A program made the translations under genes and the position numbers. This document shows positions 37,990-45,577 of a DNA stretch of 64,000 nucleotides, piece after piece. This DNA is from Thermotogae bacterium (GTDB lineage: Bacteria > Thermotogota > Thermotogae > Mesoaciditogales > Mesoaciditogaceae), in the NCBI GenBank assembly GCA_026988035.1, contig JALSLY010000009.1, positions 1-64,000 of the forward strand. The letters run 5' to 3'. Every line of letters starts with the position of its first letter. Position 1 is the first letter of the stretch. The notes below the pieces were generated by a model. The model saw only the letters and a list, made by a program, of their open reading frames with translations, was not told the origin of the DNA and did no database searches.

Positions 37990-38991
37990 CTATGTACTCT
38001 CCCTGATTAAAAGATCTGCACTCAAAACGATTCTATCTTTCGCATTTGGGTTTAAAAGCAGCTCAAAAGCAGTTTTACCCATAAGTTGCTTTTTAGTTTT
38101 CATTGTTGTAAGACGTGGGGTAATGATCGAAGCATGGAAAATGTCGTCATATCCTATCACCTTGACTTTACTCGGAATGGATATGCCTGCTTCTTTTAAA
38201 GCTTTAACTACTCCAAAAGCCATCAGGTCATTGTAGGCAAAGACTCCATCAAAATTCACTTTATCATTTAAAAGTTCTCTCAGATGGTTATAACTACTTT
38301 CAACTTCCATAACACCGTTTCGGATTGAATTTGTGCTGATCTTGATTAATGAACTATCGATTTCTATTCCTGCCTCTTTTAAAGCCAATTTATACCCTTT
38401 GCATCTTTCGATCGATGCCGTGTTGTAAGATTGGGCACCGATGAAGGCAATCTTCTTGCATCCTTTCTTTATAAGGTGTTTCGTTGCAGTATAACCACCA
38501 TTAACGTCATCTGTATAAACCATGGGAGTTTCCAAACCTTCGACATGTCTTCCCATTATTACGAAAGGTATACCTCTCTCTTTCAATTCCAGCAAATCAT
38601 CGTATTTTTCTTGATTTGGAACTATTAAAAGTCCATCAACACGTCTTTCGAGAAGTAGTTTTATATTTTCAACCTCATTGCGATAGTTTCTATCCGTGTT
38701 GACGAAAATGATATGATAACCGTTTTCCCTTGCCGAAATCTCTATTCCCTTTAGAACCTCGGACCAAAATGGATTTGAATTGTCCTCCACGATAACACCT
38801 ATAGCATAAGTTTTCTGCTTTTTTAGGGATAAGGCAGACCTATTGGGAAGATATCCCAGTTTATTTGCTGTTTTGAGGACTTTCTCTCTTGTTTCTTCAC
38901 TAACGTCCATTTTTCCATTTAAAGCTCTTGAAGTTGTGCTAAGTGAAACACCAGCTGCTTTTGCAATTTGTTTTAAAGTTATATAGCTCAA
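37990..38991 (-). CDS. LacI-family transcriptional regulator
   Basis: This regulator of the inositol operon has the LacI helix-turn-helix at residues 4-26 (LKQIAKAAGVSLSTTSRALN) and the hinge helix NRSALSLKKQ. A periplasmic-binding-like sensor domain follows (AIGVIVEDNSNPFWSEVLKG, VDGLLIVPNQ, IPFVIMGRHVEG, FAYNDLMAFGVVKAL, VIGYDDI). The start is TTG with GGAGG upstream. The gene is transcribed in the same direction as the operon, about 100 bases ahead of GAPDH. LacI-type operators lie just upstream at 39009-39044, so self-repression is expected. Confidence 0.93.
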   Translation of the reverse strand: MSYITLKQIAKAAGVSLSTTSRALNGKMDVSEETREKVLKTANKLGYLPNRSALSLKKQKTYAIGVIVEDNSNPFWSEVLKGIEISARENGYHIIFVNTDRNYRNEVENIKLLLERRVDGLLIVPNQEKYDDLLELKERGIPFVIMGRHVEGLETPMVYTDDVNGGYTATKHLIKKGCKKIAFIGAQSYNTASIERCKGYKLALKEAGIEIDSSLIKISTNSIRNGVMEVESSYNHLRELLNDKVNFDGVFAYNDLMAFGVVKALKEAGISIPSKVKVIGYDDIFHASIITPRLTTMKTKKQLMGKTAFELLLNPNAKDRIVLSADLLIREST

Positions 38992-39008
38992 GGTGAACCT
39001 CCGTTTCT

Positions 39009-39044
39009 GGCAACGATACCGGAAACGTTTCCGGCAACGTTACC
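39009..39044 (-). promoter_or_regulatory. Three abutting LacI-type operators
   Basis: GGCAACGATACC (39009-39020), GGAAACGTTTCC (39021-39032) and GGCAACGTTACC (39033-39044) follow each other without a gap, all centred on CG. The middle box lies in a perfect 16-bp palindrome (39019-39034). A fourth, degenerate CG-centred element lies 12 bp further at 39002. The block sits between the LacI promoter and its ribosome site. Confidence 0.8.
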
Positions 39045-39050
39045 AAAAAA

Positions 39051-39078
39051 GTTATATCATTTTATGTTGTTTTTGCAA
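39051..39078 (-). promoter_or_regulatory. Promoter of the LacI gene/inositol operon
   Basis: On the minus strand, TTGCAA (39078-39073), a 16-bp spacer and TATAAC (39056-39051) form a plausible sigma-A promoter. Transcription would begin near 39044, at the edge of the operator block, so a bound LacI protein would block initiation. Confidence 0.55.
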
Positions 39079-39084
39079 AATTCA

Positions 39085-39140
39085 TTTTATGCCGATTTTG
39101 AACGTTTTTGAGCGGTTTTAGGTGTTTAACATCGTTTTTA
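39085..39140. repeat. Phased T-tracts with about 10-bp period
   Basis: Successive ten-base units from 39091 read with CG at positions 39093, 39103, 39113 and 39133, each followed by a run of three to five T. The tract at 39085-39088 continues the phase. Phased A/T-tracts bend DNA. The position, just upstream of the LacI promoter -35 box, suits an upstream activating curve. Confidence 0.5.
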
Positions 39141-39314
39141 TGCTTATATCACAGAATTCCTTTAATTTTCTCGCTTTTTGGCACAAGTTTCCTTGGCGTA
39201 ACTTAGATTGTATAGAAATTCAAAGATATTTCGAGTTTTTTAAAGGAAAAATAAGAAAAACCCGAATAATTTTTCTAACTCCTTGTAAATAATCTTAAAT
39301 TCCCCAAAAGTAGA

Positions 39315-39342
39315 TTTGACTTTTTTGGTTTCGTATGGTTTC
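39315..39342 (+). promoter_or_regulatory. Possible promoter/operator of the uronate-isomerase operon
   Basis: TTGACT at 39315-39320 could be a -35 box, but no good -10 box stands at the right distance. GGTTTC is repeated exactly 10 bp apart (39327, 39337), a layout sometimes bound by DeoR-family proteins. The DeoR-family gene at 40653 is the natural candidate. Confidence 0.3.
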
Positions 39343-39389
39343 ATTTAATTGCTTTTAATTTTGTTATGTTGAGTCTGGAGGATATAAAA

Positions 39390-40637
39390 ATGAGAATCGA
39401 AAATGGTGATTTGAAAGAAGTTATTAGAAAAGTTGTGAATGAAACTGCAATTGTTGATGTGCACACTCATTTATTCAACCCAAGTTTTGGTTCTCTGCTT
39501 CTTTGGGGAATAGATGAACTTCTAACCTATCATTATCTTGTTGCCGAAGTAATGAGATACTTAACGATGCCCTATGAGCGGTTTTGGGAATTGTCTAAAA
39601 AGAAGCAAGCAGATGTAGTTTGGAATACCCTATTTGTTGACAGAAGTCCTATAAGTGAATCAACAAGAGGTGTATTAACAGTTCTGAACTCTCTTGGATT
39701 GGATGTTTCATCAAGAAACCTGGAATCTTACAGAAAATTCTTTGAAAATCAAGAAGTTGAACGTTACATAGATTCTGTCTTCAAACTGGCTAATATAAAG
39801 TACATTGTTATGACAAACGATCCGTTTGTTGATGAAGAAAGAAAAGTTTGGCTTGAAAGCTACAAAGATGATCCCAGATTTAAGAGTGCATTGAGAATAG
39901 ATCCTCTTTTGAATAAATGGTTGGAATCTTACAAGAAACTTGCAAGTTGGGGATACAATGTTGGTGAAAAAATAGACTCGAAAACTCTCTCGGAAATACG
40001 AAATTTTCTGTCAGATTGGATAGAAAGAATGAAACCTGTATATATGGCTGCATCCTTACCTCCGACATTTCATGTTCCAGAAGACAGTGTAAGATCTGTG
40101 ATCGTTGAAAAAGCAATTTTGCCTGTGGCTCAAGAGCATGACATTCCATTTGCAATGATGATAGGAGTCAAAAAGCTGACCAACCCAGCTCTGAAACTTG
40201 CAGGAGATTCTGTTGGAAGGACAGACATGGGTACTGTCGAATATTTATGTAGGAATTATCCTAAGAACAAATTCCTTCTGACTGTCCTCTCAAGAGAAAA
40301 TCAGCATGAACTGGTGGTTGTCGCACGTAAATTTAGAAATCTTCATGTATTTGGGTGTTGGTGGTTTTTGAACAATCCATCAATAATTGAAGAGATGACA
40401 AATGAGAGAGTGGAAATGCTTGGCTTGAGTTTTACTCCACAACATTCTGATGCCAGAGTTTTAGATCAATTGATATACAAATGGAAGCATTCGAAAGAAA
40501 TCATAACAAATATACTTGCGAAAAAATATTCTCAAATTGTAGATAACGGCTGGAAACTCTCGGAAGAAGAAATAAGAAGAGATGTAAGGATTCTGTTTGG
40601 TGGTGAATTTGAGGAATTTTTGAAAAGAAAATTTTGA
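39390..40637 (+). CDS. uxaC: Uronate isomerase, BH0493-like
   Basis: This enzyme interconverts glucuronate/fructuronate or galacturonate/tagaturonate. It belongs to the amidohydrolase-superfamily uronate isomerases and is strikingly like the Bacillus halodurans BH0493 type: VDVHTHLFNPSFG, LLLWGIDELLTYHYLVAEV, YIVMTNDPF, LPPTFHVPED, FAMMIGVKK, TVLSRENQHELVVVARKF and SFTPQHSDARVLDQLIYKW. I chose ATG at 39390 since GGAGG lies eight bases upstream; 39366 is an in-frame alternative. It opens a cluster with a DeoR regulator, an aldolase fusion and a TRAP importer, in keeping with uronate use. Confidence 0.88.
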   Translation: MRIENGDLKEVIRKVVNETAIVDVHTHLFNPSFGSLLLWGIDELLTYHYLVAEVMRYLTMPYERFWELSKKKQADVVWNTLFVDRSPISESTRGVLTVLNSLGLDVSSRNLESYRKFFENQEVERYIDSVFKLANIKYIVMTNDPFVDEERKVWLESYKDDPRFKSALRIDPLLNKWLESYKKLASWGYNVGEKIDSKTLSEIRNFLSDWIERMKPVYMAASLPPTFHVPEDSVRSVIVEKAILPVAQEHDIPFAMMIGVKKLTNPALKLAGDSVGRTDMGTVEYLCRNYPKNKFLLTVLSRENQHELVVVARKFRNLHVFGCWWFLNNPSIIEEMTNERVEMLGLSFTPQHSDARVLDQLIYKWKHSKEIITNILAKKYSQIVDNGWKLSEEEIRRDVRILFGGEFEEFLKRKF

Positions 40638-40652
40638 AATTGGAGGAATTTC

Positions 40653-41438
40653 ATGTTAGATGAAACGCGCAAAGAAATGGTAATTGAACTTATAAAAGAA
40701 CGAGGAGAAATAACTGTTAAAGAGCTGTCAAATCGGTTGGGTGTAACGAGCGTAACTATAAGAAAGGATTTAAAAGAATTAGAAAATCTTGGTTTGATCA
40801 TACGTACCCATGGTGGTGCCGTTTTGCCTTCTCACACTAAAGTGGAATGGAATTTCATTCAAAAGTCGAAACAACATGTGGAAGAAAAACTCGCGATCGC
40901 GCGAAAAGCTCTTGAATTTGTGAAACCTGGAGATAGCATAATACTTGACAGTGGAACCACCACACTTGCCATGGCAAGAGAGATAAAGCGAATGCATTTG
41001 TATCCCCTCACTGTTGTGACGAACAATCTTTTTATAGCGACTGAACTTGTAGGGACCTCCGCGGATCTCGTCGTTTTAGGTGGTTCTGTACGAGAAAACA
41101 GTTTTTCATTAATAGGGGCTCTATGCGAAGAAAATTTAAAAAAGATCTATGTGGATAAGGCATTCATCGGGGCAACAGGCTTCTCCATCGAAGGCTTCAT
41201 GACTCCGGATATAAACGAGGCAAAGATCAAAAACACGATGGTTTCACAAGCAAGTGAGATCTTCATTGTTGTAGATTCTTCTAAGTTTGCTCATCCATCG
41301 TTTGCAATATATACCACTTTTGACAAGATTGATCATGTGATAACAGATTGGAGCATACCGTCTGAGACTGAGAAATTGTTAAAAAGCTTAGGGATGGATG
41401 TTGTAAAAGCATCCAAAGAAGGAGGAGATAAAAATTGA
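40653..41438 (+). CDS. DeoR-family transcriptional repressor
   Basis: This protein has an N-terminal winged helix (EITVKELSNRLGVTSVTIRK, residues about 17-36, with RTHGGAV ending the wing) and a DeoRC sensor domain with DSGTTTLAMA, VVTNNLFIATEL, VLGGSVRENSFSLIG and VVDSSKFAHPS. It is encoded directly after the uronate isomerase and overlaps the fused aldolase gene by four bases, so it likely controls this cluster. It is only distantly like the other DeoR protein at 11613. Its effector would be a phosphorylated intermediate of the pathway. Confidence 0.9.
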   Translation: MLDETRKEMVIELIKERGEITVKELSNRLGVTSVTIRKDLKELENLGLIIRTHGGAVLPSHTKVEWNFIQKSKQHVEEKLAIARKALEFVKPGDSIILDSGTTTLAMAREIKRMHLYPLTVVTNNLFIATELVGTSADLVVLGGSVRENSFSLIGALCEENLKKIYVDKAFIGATGFSIEGFMTPDINEAKIKNTMVSQASEIFIVVDSSKFAHPSFAIYTTFDKIDHVITDWSIPSETEKLLKSLGMDVVKASKEGGDKN

Positions 41439-43579
41439 TCCTCGAAAAAAACATGGTAACCGTTGTACACCCGATGGCATTTCCTGGTCGACAAAATACA
41501 AACTCAATGCTCAGGGGCGAGCCTGGTGAACGCTACCTTATGGAATCTCTCAAAGTTTTGGCTAAGGATCCGTATTTCGGTGGAATTGAATTAACTCGAA
41601 TAAAGGATCCATCCTTGATGAAAAAGGCGATCGACTACTTATCAAAAACAGATCTTCATATCTTTTTCACAGCACAGCCCGTACAGATATTGAACGAAGA
41701 AGGATATGCTCCAACAGATATTTCTTCGATCAATGAACTTGACAGAATAAACTCTATCAATCGACTCAAGGAAATGATCGATCAAGCATATGAATTTAAC
41801 GCAGAAGGCTTCACTTTGATGAGCGGGCGGGATCCCGGAGAAACTTTGCGCGAAAGTGCGAAATTATCGCTGATCAGATCTATTCACGAACTTTGTGAGT
41901 ATTCAAGTAAACGTGCGAAGACTTTAAAGAAAAAGCCATTGAAGATCATTCTTGAAATGTTTGACAGAATAGACGATCCACGTGGTCGTTTCCACAACCA
42001 ACTTATAGGCCCCACTTTTGAAGCCATTGAAATTGCCAGGAGACTGCGCGATGAGTATCATCATGATGAGTTTGGGCTCCTGTACGATCTTACTCATATG
42101 TTCCTCATAAGGAACATTCACATAAAACATGAAAACATCAACATCGAAGTTCCCACTGAAGCAACATCTGGTTCAGCAACCACACAGAAATATGAAAATT
42201 TAGTGAAAGAAGAAATGGTGGAGGAGCCAGAAACAACAGAGGTACTTCAATATCTTATGCCTTACCTTTTTCATGTGCATATAGGGAACTGTGTTCTTGA
42301 TCCAAATGATCCAAATTACGGAGATTCACATATTTCTTTTGCTTATCCAAACGGAGCGATAAAGCTTAGAGAAGTTGCAGATTTTATCAAAGCACTCCAT
42401 GAAATGGGATACAAAGGCCCCATAGGTTTTGAGATCATGCCACGAGGTCGTGAGGGAAGTGTGCCGGTTCTTCAACATGCTAAGTCATTCTATGATGACG
42501 TCCGGACATGGCAAGATGTGATATATGGCGTGGGTAGGTACAAATTCGTCACACGCGAATATTTTCCTGAATGGGCATTTTTTAAGCTCACGGATCTGAG
42601 AATCAAAAATTCAGAAATAATAGAGGAAACTCTAAAATCGAGAAAGAAACGAAAGGATTTAACAAATGATGGCTATCTTGTTATTCTCGCTGCAGATCAC
42701 CCGGCAAGACGTGTCACAAGTGTTGGAAATTCTCCGACAGCGATGGGAGACAGGCTTGAGTATCTTGGCAGGATTGTCAGAACTTTAACCTCGGGCTACG
42801 TTGATGGTGTTATGGCAACTCCCGACATAATAGATGAGTTAGCCATGATCGATCATTTGTACAAAAAGGCAGGTCGAGAAGGATTTTTAGATAACAAAGT
42901 ACTCATTGGGAGCATGAACAGATCTGGCCTTTCTGGGATCGAATACGAAATGGACGATATGTTGACATCATACTGGCCAAGAGATCTCGTTCGAAATAAT
43001 CTCGACGCTGGGAAATTGTTGTTTAGACTTGAGACAGGCCGTTACTCAAGATGGTCTGTGAGGACCCTGCAAATTTGTGCTGAAGCTGTTAGAGAATGTA
43101 GTGAACAAGGACTCCCGGTTTTCCTCGAGCCACTTCCTGTTGCTAAAAAAGATGAAGAATCTTCATATGAGACTATCATGGATGCTGATGAGTTGATAAA
43201 AATCGTTGGGATTGTTTCTGGAATAGGTGGTTCAAGTGCAAAAACATGGATAAAAATTCCGTATGTACCAAATTTTGAAAGAGTCGTAAGGGCTACTACC
43301 CTTCCCATTTTGATACTTGGAGGAGACTCCAAAGAGGATCCCACATATACAATAGAAAATATTTCCAAAGCTTTAGAAAGCGGTCCAAATGTACGGGGAG
43401 CTTTGGTAGGAAGGAATATTCTTTTCCCAGGAGATGATGATCCGGCAGCTGTAATGTATGCGGTGTACAAGACAGTGCATGAAGGATTATCTGCTATGGA
43501 GGCGTTAGAGGAAATGATAAAGGTGAGAAACAAGAACTTCGACGAACTAAAAGAGATTTTCAAAGAAACCTTAATGTGA
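41435..43579 (+). CDS. Fusion: xylose-isomerase-like TIM barrel + Cgl0159-family aldolase
   Basis: This is a two-domain protein of 714 residues. Residues about 1-380 resemble the xylose isomerase/IolE-like barrel (FGGIELTRIKDPS, IILEMFDRIDDPRGR, YLFHVHIGNC, GFEIMPRGREG). From about 410, VILAADHPARRVTS, VDGVMATPDIIDEL, VLIGSMNRSGLSG, GKLLFRLETG, FLEPLPV and AKTWIKIPY match the Cgl0159 family, a DeoC-like (beta/alpha)8 fold found in actinobacterial inositol clusters and thought to be the aldolase there. Start is TTG with GGAGGA upstream. The fusion could join isomerisation with C-C cleavage. I have not seen this arrangement described. Confidence 0.75.
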   Translation: MILEKNMVTVVHPMAFPGRQNTNSMLRGEPGERYLMESLKVLAKDPYFGGIELTRIKDPSLMKKAIDYLSKTDLHIFFTAQPVQILNEEGYAPTDISSINELDRINSINRLKEMIDQAYEFNAEGFTLMSGRDPGETLRESAKLSLIRSIHELCEYSSKRAKTLKKKPLKIILEMFDRIDDPRGRFHNQLIGPTFEAIEIARRLRDEYHHDEFGLLYDLTHMFLIRNIHIKHENINIEVPTEATSGSATTQKYENLVKEEMVEEPETTEVLQYLMPYLFHVHIGNCVLDPNDPNYGDSHISFAYPNGAIKLREVADFIKALHEMGYKGPIGFEIMPRGREGSVPVLQHAKSFYDDVRTWQDVIYGVGRYKFVTREYFPEWAFFKLTDLRIKNSEIIEETLKSRKKRKDLTNDGYLVILAADHPARRVTSVGNSPTAMGDRLEYLGRIVRTLTSGYVDGVMATPDIIDELAMIDHLYKKAGREGFLDNKVLIGSMNRSGLSGIEYEMDDMLTSYWPRDLVRNNLDAGKLLFRLETGRYSRWSVRTLQICAEAVRECSEQGLPVFLEPLPVAKKDEESSYETIMDADELIKIVGIVSGIGGSSAKTWIKIPYVPNFERVVRATTLPILILGGDSKEDPTYTIENISKALESGPNVRGALVGRNILFPGDDDPAAVMYAVYKTVHEGLSAMEALEEMIKVRNKNFDELKEIFKETLM

Positions 43580-43596
43580 CAAAGGAGGCGATTTCT

Positions 43597-44043
43597 ATGA
43601 TTTTTGACATAAGAGATAGAAATCTTATTTTTGTAAGATTCGACAACGGAGACAACTTTTACGATTCGCTTTATTCTGTGATAGAAAAATATTCAATCGA
43701 TACAGGTGTGATCTTGTCGGGAATGGGAATGTTGAGAGATTTTGAAATCGGATGGTTTAACGGAAAAGAATATGAAAAAACGAAAGTAGAGACTCCTCAT
43801 GAGCTTGTGGCAATGACTGGGAACATAGAGAAGAAAGATGGAAAGCCCTTTGCACATATTCATGTGGCACTTGCAGGACCAGATAAAAAACTTGTCGGAG
43901 GTCACCTCTTTAGTGCAATTGTGAACGTCACAAACGAGATATTCATCTACAAAATTGATGGATTTAAGCTCGAGAGAGTTCAAAAAGGCGGCTGGACTCC
44001 ATTGAGTGGTAAATACGTGGATAACCCCAAATGGGGTGAATAA
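43597..44043 (+). CDS. PPC/DUF296-domain protein
   Basis: This is a small protein (148 residues) made of a single PPC (plant and prokaryote conserved, DUF296) domain: TGVILSGMGMLRDFEIGWFNG, then PFAHIHVALAG and VGGHLFSAIV, whose three His residues form the metal site of the prokaryotic trimers. ATG at 43597 is preferred because AAAGGAGG lies eight bases before it; the frame is open from a GTG at 43576. No biochemical function is established for the family. Its place between an aldolase fusion and a TRAP importer hints at a role in this sugar pathway. Confidence 0.85.
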   Translation: MIFDIRDRNLIFVRFDNGDNFYDSLYSVIEKYSIDTGVILSGMGMLRDFEIGWFNGKEYEKTKVETPHELVAMTGNIEKKDGKPFAHIHVALAGPDKKLVGGHLFSAIVNVTNEIFIYKIDGFKLERVQKGGWTPLSGKYVDNPKWGE

Positions 44044-44062
44044 TAGAGGAGGTGTTTTGGGA

Positions 44063-45037
44063 ATGTCAAGTAAGGGACGTCTTTTAGTAGTTCTTGCTTT
44101 GATGCTTTCTTTAGTAACTTTGAGCATCTTTGCCGTTACGTGGCGATTAGCTGATGATCAACCTGCTGGATATCCAACAACCATGGCAGATCAATTCTTC
44201 GCCAACATTGTCAGAGAAATGACAAACGGAAAGATTAATATTGAAGTTTACCACGGTGGACAACTTGGCGCAGAGACTCAGACTGTTCAACAAACTATGG
44301 CCGGGATAATACAGATCAACAGAGTCAATGCTGCTCCTTTGGCATCTTTTGTTCCGGAATTAAGTGTGTTGTCTCTTCCTTATATTTTCTCAAGTTCAAC
44401 TCAAGAATGGAAAGTACTTTACGGACCCATTGGTGAAAAACTTCTTAACAGCATGAAGGTAGCTGGGCTAATCGGTCTCACTTACTACGATTCTGGTCAA
44501 AGAAGTTTCTTCACGAGACACACGCCGATCTTAAAGCCATCTGATATGAAAGGGCTTAAAGTACGTGTACAAAAAGCTCCTGTTTTTGTCAAAATGGTTA
44601 ATGCAATGGGGGGTTCAGCTGTGCCTATGGCATACGGTGAAGTTTTCACGGCCCTTCAAACTGGTGTTATAGATGGTGCTGAAAATAATATCCCAAGCTA
44701 TTACACGATGAGTTTCTATCAAGTAGCCCCTTACTATTCTTTTGATGGACACTCGAGAGTTCCTGAAATACTCTTCATGAATCTAAAGGCTTGGAATTCG
44801 CTAACTCCTGAAGAACAAACTATATTTAAGACGGCTGCTATGGCTTCTTCTTTATACGAAAGAAAACTTTGGAATGCAAAAGTAGAAAAGGACATGGAGC
44901 TTCTCAAAAAAGCAGGAATACATTTTTATTATCCCACCAAAGCTGACATTGCTCTGTTCCAGAAAGCCGTTGCACCTGTTTATAAACAATACAGCAAATA
45001 TAAAGATCTGATAAATGCTATAAGAAGCACAAAATAA
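44063..45037 (+). CDS. dctP: TRAP transporter solute-binding protein (DctP)
   Basis: This is the extracellular receptor of a TRAP importer, 324 residues. The leader is about MSSKGRLLVVLALMLSLVTLSIFA. The body shows GQLGAETQTVQQ, LPYIFSSSTQEW, GLKVRVQKAPVF with the conserved carboxylate-binding Arg, PMAYGEVFTALQTGVIDGAENN and WNSLTPEEQ. TRAP receptors mostly bind organic acids, and the adjoining uronate isomerase suggests a uronate. ATG at 44063 is used, with GAGGAGGT upstream; the longer frame would overlap the previous gene. Confidence 0.92.
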   Translation: MSSKGRLLVVLALMLSLVTLSIFAVTWRLADDQPAGYPTTMADQFFANIVREMTNGKINIEVYHGGQLGAETQTVQQTMAGIIQINRVNAAPLASFVPELSVLSLPYIFSSSTQEWKVLYGPIGEKLLNSMKVAGLIGLTYYDSGQRSFFTRHTPILKPSDMKGLKVRVQKAPVFVKMVNAMGGSAVPMAYGEVFTALQTGVIDGAENNIPSYYTMSFYQVAPYYSFDGHSRVPEILFMNLKAWNSLTPEEQTIFKTAAMASSLYERKLWNAKVEKDMELLKKAGIHFYYPTKADIALFQKAVAPVYKQYSKYKDLINAIRSTK

Positions 45038-45042
45038 ATTTA

Positions 45043-45065
45043 CCGGGGAAGAATTTCTTCCCCGG
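45043..45065 (+). promoter_or_regulatory. Hairpin between dctP and dctQ
   Basis: A 9-bp G+C-rich stem (CCGGGGAAG / CTTCCCCGG) with a five-base loop lies just after dctP. Only a few T follow. It should protect the dctP message or reduce read-through into the membrane genes, as in the ABC operons of this window. Confidence 0.75.
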
Positions 45066-45091
45066 CATTTCCTTGATGGTGGTGATTTTGA

Positions 45092-45577
45092 GTGAAGAAG
45101 CTACTGTTTTTACTTAGTTACATTGAAAAAACTGTTGAGTGGTTTGGATTTATCTCGATTATTGTGATGCTTATCGTTTCTTTGATAGAAGTTTTTTTTA
45201 GGGATGTGCTTAATTCCCCACTAACTTGGTCACTTGATATCACTCTTTTAACCATGATTTGGATGGCAATGTTGGGTGCTGGTACAGGAGTAAGAAGCAA
45301 TTTACATATAAGAGTTGCTTTTTTTGCGGATAGTTTGACACCAAAAGTGAAAAAAATTGTGAATATAATAGTCTTTAGCATCATTTTTTATTTTGGTTAT
45401 TACATGATAGTTGGTTCATATTCAATGGCGATCTTGCCAGGCATAATACCAGATCTTGGAATATCAAACGCATGGCTCTACATTCCAGTTATGATAGGAG
45501 GAATATTTTCGATGTTATTTTCTGCTGAAAGAATTCTGGAGATCCTTTTGAAAAACAAGCCAAGGAGAGAGAAATGA
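45092..45577 (+). CDS. dctQ: TRAP transporter small membrane subunit (DctQ)
   Basis: This is a four-helix membrane protein of 161 residues. VSLIEVFFRDVLNSPLTWSLD near residue 30 is the family motif around the end of helix 1, and MIWMAMLGAGTGVRSNLHIRV is the conserved second-helix segment. It starts with GTG and overlaps dctM by four bases. It pairs with DctM in the inner membrane to move the bound solute with sodium or protons. Confidence 0.92.
   Translation: MKKLLFLLSYIEKTVEWFGFISIIVMLIVSLIEVFFRDVLNSPLTWSLDITLLTMIWMAMLGAGTGVRSNLHIRVAFFADSLTPKVKKIVNIIVFSIIFYFGYYMIVGSYSMAILPGIIPDLGISNAWLYIPVMIGGIFSMLFSAERILEILLKNKPRREK

Larger units (their letters stand above)
38992..39389. other. Divergent control region between the LacI gene and the uronate isomerase gene (398 bp)
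   Basis: No gene lies here. On the LacI side are three abutting operators (39009-39044), a promoter (39051-39078) and phased T-tracts (39085-39140). The middle, 39141-39310, is A+T-rich with no recognised element. On the isomerase side is a TTGACT at 39315-39320 followed by a direct repeat of GGTTTC at 39327 and 39337. Confidence 0.6.
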
